64,000 nucleotides of DNA from VAZQ01 sp963840535. Lineage in GTDB: Bacteria; Pseudomonadota; Alphaproteobacteria; Rhizobiales; Xanthobacteraceae. The stretch spans positions 6,722-70,721 of the forward strand of contig CAWIZJ010000041.1 in the NCBI GenBank assembly GCA_963840535.1, read 5' to 3'. The position numbers and the translations under genes are program-made. A model generated the notes under the pieces. That model ran no database searches. It was not told the origin of the DNA and worked only from the letters and a program-made list of their open reading frames with translations. Below are positions 45,945-56,800 of this stretch, piece after piece; the stretch's first letter is position 1; each line of letters opens with the position of its first letter.

Positions 45945-48266
45945 TCACCTGGCGTTGCTTCGCCCGTTGCCGGCGCGACGGCGCTTCTCCAACGCTGCGA
46001 ACACGCGGTCGGGAGTCACCGGCAAGTCGGTGAACCGCACGCCGATGGCGTCGGCGATCGCGTTGGTGAGCGCGGGCAGGAACGCGGCGAGCGAGCCTTC
46101 ACCCGCCTCCTTGGCGCCGAACGGGCCGTGCGGGTCATTGCTCTCGACGATGCCGACCTCGATCGGCGGCGAATCCTGGATGGTGGGCACGCGGTAGTCG
46201 AGCATGTTGCCGGTGATCAGCAGCCCCTCGTGATAGGCGGTCTCCTCGCTCATGGCCTGGCCCATGCCCATCCAAACCGAGCCCTGCACCTGGCCCTCGA
46301 CCGTGAGCCGGTTGAGCGCCTTGCCGCAGTCGTGTGCCACCCACACCTTGTCGACGTCGACCACGCCGGTCTCCTCGTCGACGGTGACCTCGACCACCTG
46401 GGCGGAATAGCTGTAGCCCATGGTGCCGCCGATGGCGGCGCCGCGATACTTCCGTCCGCCGTGCAATTCCGGGATGGTGGAATAGTTGCCGGTGACGGTG
46501 ATGGTGCCGGCGTCCTTGAGCGCCTCGATCACCACCTCCTCGAAGGTCAGCCCCTTGTCTTGCGCGCCCGCGCGATAGAGCTCGCCCAGACATTCCACCT
46601 CCTCCGGCCTGGCCTCGAGCTTGCGCGCGGCGGCCGCCGTGAGCAGGCGCTTGAGATTGTGCGCGGCGTCGATGGCGGCGTTGCCGACCATGAAGGTGAC
46701 GCGCGAGGAATAGGAGCCGTTGTCCTTGGGCACCACCTCGCTGTCGCCGGTGACCACGCACACGCGCGCCAGATCGAGCCCCAGCACCTCGGCCACGGTC
46801 TGCGCCAGGATGGTGGTCGAGCCCTGGCCGATGTCGGCGGCGCCGGAGAGCACGACGATGGAGCCGTCGAAATCGAGCTTGATCTTGACGGTGGCGTGGG
46901 GTTCGCCGGTCCAGTTGACGGGCTTGGAGGCTCCGCTGATGTAATGGGAGCAGGCGAAACCGAGCCCCTTGCCCTTCGGCAGGGTGCCCCTGCGCTCGCG
47001 CCAGCGGCTCGCGCGCTCCACCCAATCCACGCATTCGGGCAGCCCGTAGCTGTTCACCATCAGGTCGTTGTCGGTGAAGGTGGGCGCCGTGAGGTAGTTG
47101 GCGCGCCGCACCGCCATGGGATCGAGCGCAAGCTCGTGCGCCATCTCGTCGAGCAGGCTCTCGAACGCGAAGCGGATGTCGACGGTGCCGTGGCCGCGGA
47201 AGGCACCGCAGGGCGGCGTGTTGGTCAGCACGCGCTTGCCGATGTACTTGACGTTGTGCAGGTCGTAGATGGCGTAGAGCATCGATCCGGAATAGAGGAT
47301 CGTCACAACGCCGTAGCCCGAGTGGGCGCCACCGCGCTGGATGCAGGTGCACTCGACCGCGGTGATGCGACCGTCGCGGCGCATGCCGAGCTTGAGCTTG
47401 ATGTCGGTCTCCGGCCGGCCGCGATGGGTGATGAAGGTCTCCTCGCGGTCGGTCACCAGCCGCACGCTGCCGCCGGTGCGGCGCGCCAGCAGCGCCGCGA
47501 TCAACTCGACGTTGAGGCATTCGGTGCGGCAGCCGAAGCCGCCGCCGACATGCGGCTTGACCACGCGGATACGCGACATGTCCATGTCGAGGATCTGCGC
47601 CAGCATGAGATGGACGTAATAGGGGACCTGCGTGCTGGCGTGCACGGTCATGCGATCACGCACGGCGTCGTACGCTGCGACCGCGGCATGCATCTCCATC
47701 TGGTTCTGGCACACCTCGGCGCAATTGTAGCTCTGCTCGCGCACCAGGTCGGCTTCGGCGAAGCCTTGCTCCACGCTGCCGAGCTCGAAGAAGACGTCGC
47801 GCTCGATGTTGCCCGGCTTGCGCTCGTGCAGGAGGACGCTGTCGGGCGCGAGCGCGTCGGACGCGCTGAAATAGGCCGGCAGCTCGCGGATGCGCAGCCT
47901 GATCAGGCGGATCGCGCGCTCGGCAGTCGCGTCGTCGACCGCGGCGACCGCGGCCACCGGCTCGCCGCGGTAGCGCACCTTGTCGCGCGCCAGCGGATGC
48001 TCGCTGCGGGCGATCGGCAGCACGCCGAAGGTCTTGTCGCAGTCGGCGCCGGTGACGATCGCCTTCACGCCGGGAAGCGCGATCGCGGCGGAGACGTCGA
48101 CCTCGAGGATGTCGCCGTGGGCATAGGGGCTGCGATAGATGCGGCCCGCCAGCATGTCGGGCGCAATCAGGTCGGCGGTGTATTTCGCCCGTCCCGACAC
48201 CTTCTCGGGCCCGTCGATCATCGGCACATAGGTGCCGATGTTGCGGATCGGCACGATCTCGTTCAC
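45945..48266 (-). CDS. hcrA: 4-Hydroxybenzoyl-CoA reductase molybdenum subunit
   Basis: Molybdopterin-binding subunit of 773 aa, xanthine-oxidase family. It starts VNEIVPIRNIGTYVPMIDGPEKVSG and carries VVKPHVGGGFGCRTECLNVEL, PPCGAFRGHGTVDIRFAFES, VLSGAADIGQGSTTILAQ and FGAKEAGEGSLAAFLPA, the loops around the molybdenum cofactor and active-site Glu. The GTG start at 48266 overlaps the hcrC stop (GTGA); the longer open frame is a shadow of hcrC. Cytoplasmic, no leader. The HcrB [4Fe-4S] loop supports a CoA-thioester reductase rather than a plain dehydrogenase. Confidence 0.9.
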   Translation of the reverse strand: MNEIVPIRNIGTYVPMIDGPEKVSGRAKYTADLIAPDMLAGRIYRSPYAHGDILEVDVSAAIALPGVKAIVTGADCDKTFGVLPIARSEHPLARDKVRYRGEPVAAVAAVDDATAERAIRLIRLRIRELPAYFSASDALAPDSVLLHERKPGNIERDVFFELGSVEQGFAEADLVREQSYNCAEVCQNQMEMHAAVAAYDAVRDRMTVHASTQVPYYVHLMLAQILDMDMSRIRVVKPHVGGGFGCRTECLNVELIAALLARRTGGSVRLVTDREETFITHRGRPETDIKLKLGMRRDGRITAVECTCIQRGGAHSGYGVVTILYSGSMLYAIYDLHNVKYIGKRVLTNTPPCGAFRGHGTVDIRFAFESLLDEMAHELALDPMAVRRANYLTAPTFTDNDLMVNSYGLPECVDWVERASRWRERRGTLPKGKGLGFACSHYISGASKPVNWTGEPHATVKIKLDFDGSIVVLSGAADIGQGSTTILAQTVAEVLGLDLARVCVVTGDSEVVPKDNGSYSSRVTFMVGNAAIDAAHNLKRLLTAAAARKLEARPEEVECLGELYRAGAQDKGLTFEEVVIEALKDAGTITVTGNYSTIPELHGGRKYRGAAIGGTMGYSYSAQVVEVTVDEETGVVDVDKVWVAHDCGKALNRLTVEGQVQGSVWMGMGQAMSEETAYHEGLLITGNMLDYRVPTIQDSPPIEVGIVESNDPHGPFGAKEAGEGSLAAFLPALTNAIADAIGVRFTDLPVTPDRVFAALEKRRRAGNGRSNAR

Positions 48267-48745
48267 GGCGCCACTCCCGCAGCGTCGAGCTCGGCCGCGT
48301 ATTTCACCGCCTCGATGATCTTCACGTAGCCGGTGCAGCGGCAGATGTTGCTGCCGAGCGCCTCGCGAATGTCGTCCTCGCTCGGATGCCGATTGCGCCG
48401 CAGAAGCCCCGCCGAGGCCATGATGAAGCCCGGCGTGCAGTAGCCGCACTGTGACCCGAGCTTCTCGTGAAAGCCGCGTTGCACGGCCGAGAGGTGCCCG
48501 CCGCTGCCCAGTGATTCGATGGTGTCGACACGCTGGCCCGCGACACCGGCAGCCAGCGTCAGGCAGGACAAACGCGGCCGGTCATCGACCAGAACGGTGC
48601 AGGCGCCGCATTCGCCGCCATCGCAGCCCGTTTTTGTGCCAGTCAGTCCGACGACTTCCCGCAAATAATCCAGCAACAGGAGATTGTCCGGAACCGCATC
48701 GACGCGCCGGCGACCGTTGAGCGTGAGCTCCAGGATGCGTGCCAT
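48263..48745 (-). CDS. hcrC: 4-Hydroxybenzoyl-CoA reductase [2Fe-2S] subunit
   Basis: Iron-sulfur subunit of 160 aa with two [2Fe-2S] motifs: TKTGCDGGECGACTVLVDD, and CGYCTPGFIM with NICRCTGYVKIIEA. The start at 48745 (MARILELTLNGR) is preferred over the ATG seven codons upstream because homologues begin at this point. First gene of hcrCAB. Confidence 0.92.
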   Translation of the reverse strand: MARILELTLNGRRRVDAVPDNLLLLDYLREVVGLTGTKTGCDGGECGACTVLVDDRPRLSCLTLAAGVAGQRVDTIESLGSGGHLSAVQRGFHEKLGSQCGYCTPGFIMASAGLLRRNRHPSEDDIREALGSNICRCTGYVKIIEAVKYAAELDAAGVAP

Positions 48746-48833
48746 GCGCCATTCCATTAGCAACATTCGGCACGTCGTTCAAACCGGATGTCGCGTGCAC
48801 CGGCGCAGCTGCAGCCAGGATCGCGCAGCACAC

Positions 48834-48861
48834 TGTAGCCCGGATCGAGCGAAATTCGGGC
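48834..48861. repeat. REP-like repeat, copy 1
   Basis: TGTAGCCCGGATCGAGCGAA with ATTCGGGC is an imperfect palindrome of the type GTAGCCCGGAT...ATCCGGG. It lies immediately after the DUF433 gene stop (minus strand). Confidence 0.6.
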
Positions 48862-48879
48862 CTTCCATCTGGCCTCTGC

Positions 48880-49112
48880 CTACTCCTTATCGGCCAACTC
48901 GATCTCACGTTCCTGCGCGCGCCACGCCGCATAGCGAAGTGCCTCGAGAACATCGTCGCGCTCAAGGTATGGATAATCACCGAGTAGCTCGTCAACGGTC
49001 CGTCCTGCGCCGATGTGTCCAACAATCATGCCGACCGTGACCCGGAGCCCGCGAATGCACGGCTTTCACCCATCACAGCGGGATTCTGCGTGATACGCTT
49101 GAAATTGCTCAT
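48880..49112 (-). pseudogene. DUF433-family protein (antitoxin-like), one frameshift
   Basis: The N-terminus from the ATG at 49112 reads SNFKRITQNPAVMG. At about 49064-49069 one G is missing from what should encode GGKPCIRG. The rest, PCIRGLRVTVGMIVGHIGAG, VDELLGDYPYLERDDVLEAL and RYAAWRAQEREI, continues in another frame to TAG at 48880. Restored, it would be about 77 aa, the DUF433 size. DUF433 proteins often pair with PIN-domain toxins; none is adjacent. It is flanked by two copies of a REP-like repeat. Confidence 0.75.
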
Positions 49113-49134
49113 GACCATACCTCTCTACGCTCAG

Positions 49135-49167
49135 TGTAGCCCGGATGGAGCGCAAGCGAAATCCGGG
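49135..49167. repeat. REP-like repeat, copy 2
   Basis: TGTAGCCCGGATGGAGCGCA followed by AGCGAAATCCGGG, the same family as the copy at 48834, located just upstream of the DUF433 gene. Confidence 0.65.
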
Positions 49168-49244
49168 TCGCCGGTTGCCCGGTGGCACGGCCGCCTCGCA
49201 TCGTCCCGCCACGCGAGTCTGCAACGGGCTGCGGCTCCGTGCGG

Positions 49245-50415
49245 CTACTTGAACAATCGTTGCGACGCCAGGCGGGCGCCCTCGCGCAGGCTGGCGAGCT
49301 TCGCCCACACCACGTCCTCGGCCACCCGTCCCCATCCGGCCGAGGTATCGAAGCCGCAATCGGTGCCGGCGAGAACGCGCGAGGGATCGCCGACGACCGC
49401 GGCGACGCGCTCGATTCGATCCGCCACTACCTCGGGGTGCTCGACGAAATTGGTCAGGCTGTCGATCACGCCGGCGACCAGCAGCTGATCGTGCGCGAGC
49501 GGGTGCCGTCCGAAGCAGCGGAACTCGTGCGCGTGGCGCGGATTGGCGAACGGGAGCACAAGACCGCCGACCCGCGCCTCCAGCAGCGCGGGGAGGACAT
49601 CCTCGAGCGGCACGTCGGCATCGTGCGGCGATTCCGAATTGCCCCAGCACACATGCAAGCGGACCCGTTGCGCGCGGGACGTTCGCGAGCGCCGTGTTGA
49701 TGGTCGCGACCACCCGCTCGACGAAGCCGATGAAGGCGGCGACCGGCTCGTCCTTGTAGGTGATGTGACGCTCGAGCGCGAGGTCGGGCGCGTCGATCTG
49801 CAGCAGAAAGCCGCAGCGAACGATCGCCTCGTACTCGACCTCGAGCGCGCGGCCGAGCGCCGCAAGATAGGCATCGAGGGTTTCGTAGTGCTCGTTCTTC
49901 ACCGCCGTGGCGAGGATGCCGGGTGACGGCGCACACATGAACGGCTCGACGAAGGCTCCGGGATGGTCCTCGAGCACGGTCTCGAAGTCGCGGCATTCGT
50001 CCTCGATGGCGCGCTGGTCGAGATATCGCACCTCGCCGACCGCCTTGGGCAGCCCGCCGAGCGCCGAGACCTGGGTCCGGGCCGCGTGCTGCTCGAGCCA
50101 CATGCGCTTGAAATCCGGATAGCGCTCGACATCGGCGCGGGCAGGGCGCTCCCAGCTGCCGCCGAGACCGGACAGCCGGGACCTCAGATACAGAAAGAAG
50201 GAATCGCGCTGCTGCTCCCCGTTGTTGCCGACATCGATCCCGGCGGCGCGCTGCTTCTCGACCACGCGGCGCACGGCGTCGCGGCCGACGCGCGCGATCT
50301 CCTCCGCATCGACGGCTTCTCCGCGCGCGCGCAGCGCGTAGAGCCGCGTCAGCTCGCGCGGCCGCGGCAGGCTGCCGGTATGGGTGGTCAGGATCCGGTT
50401 CGTGCTGCGCTGCAT
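49245..50415 (-). pseudogene. MetE-like (cobalamin-independent methionine synthase family) enzyme, one frameshift
   Basis: Homologue of the C-terminal MetE domain, start ATG at 50415 (MQRSTNRILTTHTGSLPRPR). It carries QIDAPDLALERH. The zinc-site region RVRLHVCWGNSESPHDAD appears only after a one-base extra A near 49668-49672 shifts the frame. The end contains RVLAGTDCGFDTSAG, with another zinc-ligand Cys. Restored length is about 390 aa. Members of this family in catabolic clusters often act on other alkyl or thiol transfers, so methionine synthesis is not assured. It starts 11 bases after the dctM stop. Confidence 0.8.
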
Positions 50416-50426
50416 GACCTCGCCCA

Positions 50427-51743
50427 TCAATTCGACATGCGGGCCGGCAGCCACAAGGCGAGCTCGGGCCAGAAGATCACCAGTCCCAGCACGACGAACA
50501 TGATCAGATGGAACGGGATCGTGCCGATGACCACCTCGCTCAGCTTGCCGTCCCAGATGCTCTGGATGACGAACAGGTTGATCCCGATCGGAGGCGAGAT
50601 CTGGCCGAGCTCGACGAAGATCACGAGGATCACGCCGAACAGGATCGGGTCGATATCATAGGTCCTGAGCACGGGAAACAGGAGCGGCACGGTGATGACG
50701 ATCATTCCGAGGCTCTCGATCAGGCAGCCCAGGATGGTGAAGAGTATCAGGAGCGCGATGTAGAACTCGAACTTGGAGAGCTCGAGATCGACGATGAAGG
50801 CGGTGACCTTCTCGCCGACGCCGCCGAAGCTCAGCGCCACCGAGAAGATGTAGGCGGCGAGTATGAGGAACAGGATGTTGCCGCTGAAATAGATGGTGTT
50901 GTGCATGGCCTGCAGGAAGCGCGCCAGATCGAGCTCGCCGAGCGTCACGCCGAGCAGGATCGACAGGACGCAGCCGATGACCGCCGCCTCGGTGGTGGTG
51001 ACGACGCCGAAGTAGAGCCCGCCCAGGGTGGCGGCGATCAGCGCGAAGAACGGGATGACCTCGGCGAACGCGCCGACGAGATCGCCCGCGGAGGAAGGTC
51101 CGGTTTCGCGCGGCGCCACCGCGGGTACGATCAGGGCATGCGCAGCGATGTAGACCATGAACAAAGCGGTCATGATCAGCCCCGGGATGATGCCGGCGAT
51201 GAACAGCTTGGGGACGGATGTCTCCGTGAACGTGCCGTAGACGATCATGGGAAAGCTCGGCGGGATGAGAATGCCGAGGGTACCGCCGGCGGCGAGCGAC
51301 CCTGCCGCCAGCGCGCGATTGTACTTGCGGGCGATGAGCTGCGGCAGAGCGACCCCTCCGATCGATGCCGCGGTCGCGATGCTGGAGCCGCTGACCGACG
51401 CGAAGATCGCGCAGCCCGCGATGTTGGTCTGCAACAGCCCGCCAGGCAGCCTGGCGACGAGCTTCTCGAGCCCACGGTAGATGCGGCTGCTCAATCCGCT
51501 CGCGCTCAGGACCTCCGCCATCAGCATGAACAGAGGGACGGTCGTGAGCACGAAGCTGTTCATGCTGCCCCAGCTCACCAGCCCGAGGCTGTTGAGCGCC
51601 GGCAGTCCGCCCTGCAGGACGAGATAAAGCAGTGCCGGAATCGTGATCGCGAACGGCACCGCCATCCCGGCCATCAACAGGCCGAGGAACAGGAGCGTCA
51701 CGATCAGAAGCTGAAGCTCAGGCGAATCGCGCCGACGGGGCAT
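50427..51743 (-). CDS. dctM: TRAP transporter large permease DctM
   Basis: Inner-membrane subunit of 438 aa with about 12 hydrophobic segments. Hallmarks are VPLFMLMAEVLSASGLSSRI, FASVSGSSIATAASIGGVAL, GTLGILIPPSFPMIVYGTFT and ELGQISPPIGINLFVIQ. It couples ion entry to import of a carboxylate. It overlaps dctQ by 26 bases. Confidence 0.94.
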   Translation of the reverse strand: MPRRRDSPELQLLIVTLLFLGLLMAGMAVPFAITIPALLYLVLQGGLPALNSLGLVSWGSMNSFVLTTVPLFMLMAEVLSASGLSSRIYRGLEKLVARLPGGLLQTNIAGCAIFASVSGSSIATAASIGGVALPQLIARKYNRALAAGSLAAGGTLGILIPPSFPMIVYGTFTETSVPKLFIAGIIPGLIMTALFMVYIAAHALIVPAVAPRETGPSSAGDLVGAFAEVIPFFALIAATLGGLYFGVVTTTEAAVIGCVLSILLGVTLGELDLARFLQAMHNTIYFSGNILFLILAAYIFSVALSFGGVGEKVTAFIVDLELSKFEFYIALLILFTILGCLIESLGMIVITVPLLFPVLRTYDIDPILFGVILVIFVELGQISPPIGINLFVIQSIWDGKLSEVVIGTIPFHLIMFVVLGLVIFWPELALWLPARMSN

Positions 51744-52269
51744 CGCCGAGCAGCCTTCTCGACTCGGCGATCAGGGTCCGGCAGAGCGAGAAGCACAGCG
51801 CGAGCATGCCGAGCGCCATGGCGAGCCGCGGGAGCCAGAGCGGGGTGGCGAGGTAGGTCGGCGCCACGTCGCCGAACCGCCACGACGCAAGCTCGAGACG
51901 CACGTATTGCCAGGCGAGCAGGCCGCAGGCGGCGAGCGACATCAGCCCGAAGATCAACTGCGACAGCGAGCGAGCACGAGGCGGCAACCGTGCCTGAACG
52001 AACTCGACCTCGTGGAAGCTGCCGCTGACGTGGCATGCCGACAGGCTCACGAAGCAGATCACCACCAGCATGTAGCCGCCGACCTCGTCCGACACCTCGA
52101 ACGAGAAGTTGAGCAGCCAGCGGGTGACGATGTCGACTGCGACCAGCGCGAGCATCACCAGCAACGCCGCCTCGCTGGCAACCTTGCAGGTCCATTCCAC
52201 CGGACCCTCCGGCAGTGCCCGCCGGCGGCGCTCGCTCGGTACCGGCGTTGCCTCCCCAGTCGCGGTCAT
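51718..52269 (-). CDS. dctQ: TRAP transporter small permease DctQ
   Basis: Four-helix membrane subunit of 183 aa: LLVMLALVAVDIVTRW, EVSDEVGGYMLVVICFVSLS, VSGSFHEVEFVQARLPP. The sequence VSDEVGGY is typical of DctQ. Cotranscribed with dctM (overlap) and dctP. Confidence 0.9.
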   Translation of the reverse strand: MTATGEATPVPSERRRRALPEGPVEWTCKVASEAALLVMLALVAVDIVTRWLLNFSFEVSDEVGGYMLVVICFVSLSACHVSGSFHEVEFVQARLPPRARSLSQLIFGLMSLAACGLLAWQYVRLELASWRFGDVAPTYLATPLWLPRLAMALGMLALCFSLCRTLIAESRRLLGDAPSARFA

Positions 52270-52322
52270 GGCCGGGCTCTTTGCCGCTGGCTAACTCGAC
52301 TTTCGCCGGAAGACGCGCTGGG

Positions 52323-53317
52323 TCAGCGGCCGAGCGCCGTGCGGACCTTGCCCAGGGCCTCGACCACGTCGGGACCACGCGTCTTTGCCCAGTCGTCCCA
52401 GTAGGGCTTCACCGTGCTGACCGCGCGGCCGACCTCTTCCGGCTTGGCATTGGTCAGGGTGTAGCCCGCGGTCCTGAGGATCTGCACCGAGTTCCGCCTC
52501 CTCCTTCTTCATGGTGCCCTCGTTCCAGCGGGCGGTGTCCTCGGCAACCTTGCGCAGCTTGCCCTTGAGATCGGCGGAGAGCTTGTCGTAGGCACCGGTG
52601 TTGGCGATGAAGTAGGAGTTGTTGACGTTGACGACCAGCATGTAGCCGTACTTGAGCAGATCCTTCCACAGCACGGCGCCGACGCCGGCGGTGAAGATGC
52701 CTTCGACGACACCGCGGTCGAGCGCGGAAGGCACCTCCGGCGCGCTCATGGTGATCGAGGTGCCGCCGAAGCGGCGGACGAACTCGCCCTGCTCGGGCTG
52801 CGCGACCCGCAGCTTCATGCCCTTGATGTCGTCGAGCGAATTCGAGCTTCTTGCGCCCCCAGATCACCTGCATCGGGTAGCTGTAGGAGGAGAGCACCGT
52901 CGAGCCCTTCTGACCGAACGCCTTCTCGACATAGGGTTTGAGCACGGCGTCGGCCCTGGTGAAGTCCTCGTAGGACTGGATCAGCATGGGAAGGCGCGGG
53001 ATGCCCGCGACCGCGATGTTGCCGGAATTGAACAGGTCGTCGCCGATCTGGACGACGTTCTCGCCGACCGCCTGGGTGATGTTGCTGGGACTGATCTGCA
53101 GGGTGCCGGAGAGATGGAGCCTGACCTTGAGCTCGCCGCCGGTCGCCTTCTCGATCTCCTCGGTGAACATCTTGGCGCCGCGCGACGTGGCGAAGTTGGG
53201 CGCCGACTGGTGCATGTAGAAATTCCACTGCTCGGCGGCACGCCCGGGCCCGCCGGTCGCGAGCGCGAGCATGATCGACGCGAGTCCTGCGGACGCGGCC
53301 GGTATTGCAATCCTCAT
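52323..53317 (-). pseudogene. dctP: TRAP transporter binding protein DctP, two frameshifts
   Basis: The leader (MRIAIPAASAGLASIMLALA, AAEQWNFYM) starts at 53317 after AAGGAG. The N-terminal domain EEIEKATGGELKVRLHLSGTL continues to GRKKLEFA. A frame change near 52840 gives MKLRVAQPEQGEFVRRFGGT and VVEGIFTAGVGAVLWKDLLK. A second near 52490 gives VQILRTAGYTLTNAKPEEVG to the end VRTALGR at 52323. Restored length is about 330 aa, normal for DctP. With intact DctQM downstream, a non-functional receptor would be surprising, so sequence error is plausible. Confidence 0.8.
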
Positions 53318-53564
53318 CACGGCGTCTCCTTGGCTCTTGCGGCGCAATCGTGCGCACGTTCCGGCGACCCGGGCGAGCGCGCCTCAGGGGGGATGCACGG
53401 CGGAGGCAGTGTGGAAGAGAATGCGCGCGCCGCGCAAGGGTCGTGCGAAGGCCCTTCGATCGGGCTGCCCACCGCAACGGGGTGGGCAAGGACGGGCCTG
53501 CCGTGTCGCTTGCGGCAAGCTACAAGTGACGCGTTGGAACAGTACCAGCGGTGAGTGCGTCCAG

Positions 53565-53861
53565 GTGGCCAAACGCACCGAGATCGAGGCGGCGGTTCGC
53601 CGGCTGGCACCGCGCATTCCGCCACATGAGCTTTCCGCCGTGGTCGATCACGCCCTCGACAGTCCGGGGCTGCGCTCGGCGGCGGCCGAGCGCGCGGCGT
53701 GGCTGTCGCTGGTCGCCTATGTCCGCCACGTGCTGACGGAATACGACGAGCTCCTCGAACAAGGCTACGAGCAGGACAGTGCACGGTTCTTCGTCGCCGC
53801 CGAGATCGAAGCGGCGTTGCGCAGCTGGGGCGTGCGACGCCCCTTGACGGCCGACGACTGA
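53565..53861 (+). CDS. DUF2293 domain protein
   Basis: Cytoplasmic protein of 98 aa: APRIPPHELSAVVDHALDSPG, AAWLSLVAYVRHVLTEYDEL, DSARFFVAAEIEAALRSWGV. The spacing and conserved His/Tyr/Asp pattern fit DUF2293, a small family of unknown function. The GTG at 53565 is taken as start; the ribosome-binding site is weak. It is convergent with the large flavoprotein gene, 14 bases apart. Confidence 0.7.
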   Translation: MAKRTEIEAAVRRLAPRIPPHELSAVVDHALDSPGLRSAAAERAAWLSLVAYVRHVLTEYDELLEQGYEQDSARFFVAAEIEAALRSWGVRRPLTADD

Positions 53862-53875
53862 GGCAGGCGGATCGC

Positions 53876-56800
53876 CTACGAGCGCAATCCCGCCTGGCGC
53901 AGCGAGTGGTCGATCCACAGCCGCGTGAGCTTCTCCTGCACGCCGTTCTGACCGAGGCGGGCACGCAGGCTGTCGAAGTCGACCCGCTCGAGGGCCTGAT
54001 CCTGGTCGAAGCAGGAGAACACTACGCTCTCAACTCCGGTCGCCGGATCGCGCTGCACCTGCAGGCACTGCGCACAGATCTCCTTCATCATGCATTGCAT
54101 CGGCGAGTTGATGGAGGCGATCGCCTTGTGGCCGGGCTTGAGGTGCTGCGCCAGGATTCCCTCGCGCGCACGCTTGACCGCCGCCATCATCCCATCGGAG
54201 CCGATCGCGATCACGCGATCGACCGCGCCGAGCGGGAGCGGCTGCTCGCCGAGCGCCCCCGAACCGTAGGCCGCGAGCGCCTCGACGATGTTGCCGACGA
54301 ACGCCTTGTCCTGTGCCCGCTCGGCGGCGAAGCCCGGCGCCTCGTCGCAACACCAGACGATGACGTCGGCCGCGCGCTCGATCTCCTCGACCTTGTAGCG
54401 GTCGATCGCGCGCTTGTAGCCCGCGAAATAGATCACGCGGCTGCCGTTGCGTCGCAGCGCCTGCCCGATCGAGAACAGCACGGCGTTGCCGAGCCCGCCG
54501 CCGATCAACAACACGGTTTCGCCGGCAGGCGTCTCGGTGGCGCAGCCGGTCGGCCCCATAAGGATCACCGATTCGCCCGGCCGCAGCGCCGCGCACAGAT
54601 CGGACGAGCCGCCCATCTCCAGCACGATGGTGGAGAGGAGCCCCCGCTCGCGATCGACGGCGGCGCCGGTCAGCGCCAGCCCCTCCATCGCGAGCGCCGT
54701 GCCATTGACGCGCCGCGCCAGCGTCTCGTAGTTCTGCAGCCGGTAGAACTGGCCGGGGGCGAAGGCACGCGCAGCCATGGGCGCGCGCACCACCACCTCG
54801 ACGATGTCGGGAGTGAGGCGCACGACCCGGTGCACGGTGGCCCTGAGCTCGTCGTCGAGGCGCGCCATCAGCGTCTCCGGCGCGACGGCCGACGGCGGCA
54901 ATCGCTCCAGCATCCGGCTGACCACCGGATAGCCCTGCTTCGCGCTCGCCATCGCCTTGACCACGTTGCCGGCATAGGACGGATGCAGATCGCCGAAGAA
55001 GCTGATGGCACGGCGGTCCTCGCGCAGGCTCATCAGCACGTGGGCAGCCGACGGCTTGGTGACCCGCTCGGGCGAGACCTTGCGGCCGCTCTCGTCGAAG
55101 GCCTGGAAGTGCTTGCCGTCGATGCTCACGTGCCGCGGCTCCTCGCGCCCGAGCACGGTGTTGGGCTGCGTGCCGGCGGCCACCAGGATGGTGCGCGCGG
55201 GCAGGATGACATCGCGCCGCTTGCCCGCCTCTTCCTCGCCAGCCGGCGATGCAAGCGCGGGGGCAACGGGATCGGTGCCGGCCGCAGCCTTGCCGGACAG
55301 ACGCAGTGCCTGCGCGCAACCGAAGGCGTCGAGCTCGACCTCCTCGGGCGTGAGCTGCTCCGCGAAGCCGATCCCCTCCTCCAACGCCTTGGCCACCTCC
55401 TCGTGATTGAGGGTGTAGCTCGGCGCATCGATCAGGCGCCGCCGGTAGACGATGGTGGCACCGCCCCATTGCCGCATCAGCTCCGCCAGCTGCGGCTTGC
55501 GACCCTCGCGCGTTGCCGCCGCGCGCTCGGCACGGATCGCGCGCGCGTGATCGATGAACTCGGCCGCCGCCTCGGCTTCCTGCGCGGTCCAGCCGGAGCG
55601 CACCGTCGCCTCGCCGCGCTCCCGGACGAGGCGCTCGTAGCGGGCGAGGAACTTCTCCACCTGCAGCGGATAATAGGCGAGCGCCTCGGTCGCGGTGTCG
55701 ATCGCGGTCAGCCCGCCGCCGATGACCACCACCGGCAACCGCACCTGCAGGTTGGCGAGGCTGTCGGTCTTGGCGGCGCCGGTCAGCTGCAGCGCCATCA
55801 GGAAATCGGATGCCTGGCGCACGCCGGGAGCGAGGCCGTTCTTCATCGGGACGATGGTCGGCCGACCGGCGCCGGCGCAGAGCGCGATGTGATCGAAGCC
55901 GAGAGCAAACGCGCCGTCGATGCCGAGCGTTCCGCCGAAGCGCACGCCGCCGAACATCCTGAACTCGGCGCGCCTCTCGAGCAGGAGCCGGATCACCTTC
56001 AGGAAGTTCTTGTCCCAGCGCACCGTAATGCCGTACTCGGCGACGCCGCCGAAGCCGGCCATCACCCGGGCGTCGAGCGGCTCGCTGAGCTCGGCGGCAT
56101 CGCGGATCGGGTGGAACGGCGTGCGCACGCCGGCTGCATCGACCCCGGACACGTCCGCCGGCAACGGCTCGATCTTGAGCCCGTCCACGGCCACCACGGC
56201 GTGACCGTCGTTCATGAGATGATGGGCAAGCGTGAACCCGGCAGGCCCGAGCCCGACCACCAGAACGGTGCGGCCGGTCGCGGGCTTCGGCAACGGGCGG
56301 CGCAGGTTGAGCGGATTCCAGCGTGTCAACAGCGCGTAGACCTCGAAGCCCCAGGGCAGCGCCAGCACCTCCTTGAGCACGCGGGTCTCGACCTGAGGAA
56401 TGTCGACCGGCTCCTGCTTCTGGTAGATGCAGGCCTTCATGCAGTCGTTGCAGATGCGGTGGCCGGTGGCCGCGCACATCGGATTGTCGATCACCGCGAT
56501 CGCAAGCGCACCGACGCTGTGGCCGCCGGCCACGACCAGGTTCATCTCGGAGACCTTCTCGTCGAGCGGACAGCCCGCCAGCACGACGCCGAACGCGCTC
56601 TTCTTGAACTCGCCGGACTTCTCCCGCAGCCCGGTGGAGCAGGAGTCCTTGCCCTGGTTGTGACACCAGATGCAGTAGTTGGCGTGATCGAGCGCGCCCG
56701 CGAGATCGGTGCCGCGATCGGTGAGGGCGAAGCCGTCCCGCGCGCGGCGCCGCGGCTGCAGCAGGGCGAGCATGGTGACGCCGTCGATCACCTCGGTCGC

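Noticed and set aside
45885..48329. 814-codon plus-strand open frame opposite hcrAC
   Set aside because: Composition (His/Asp/Val/Gly) is typical of antisense to high-GC genes; hcr motifs lie on the other strand.
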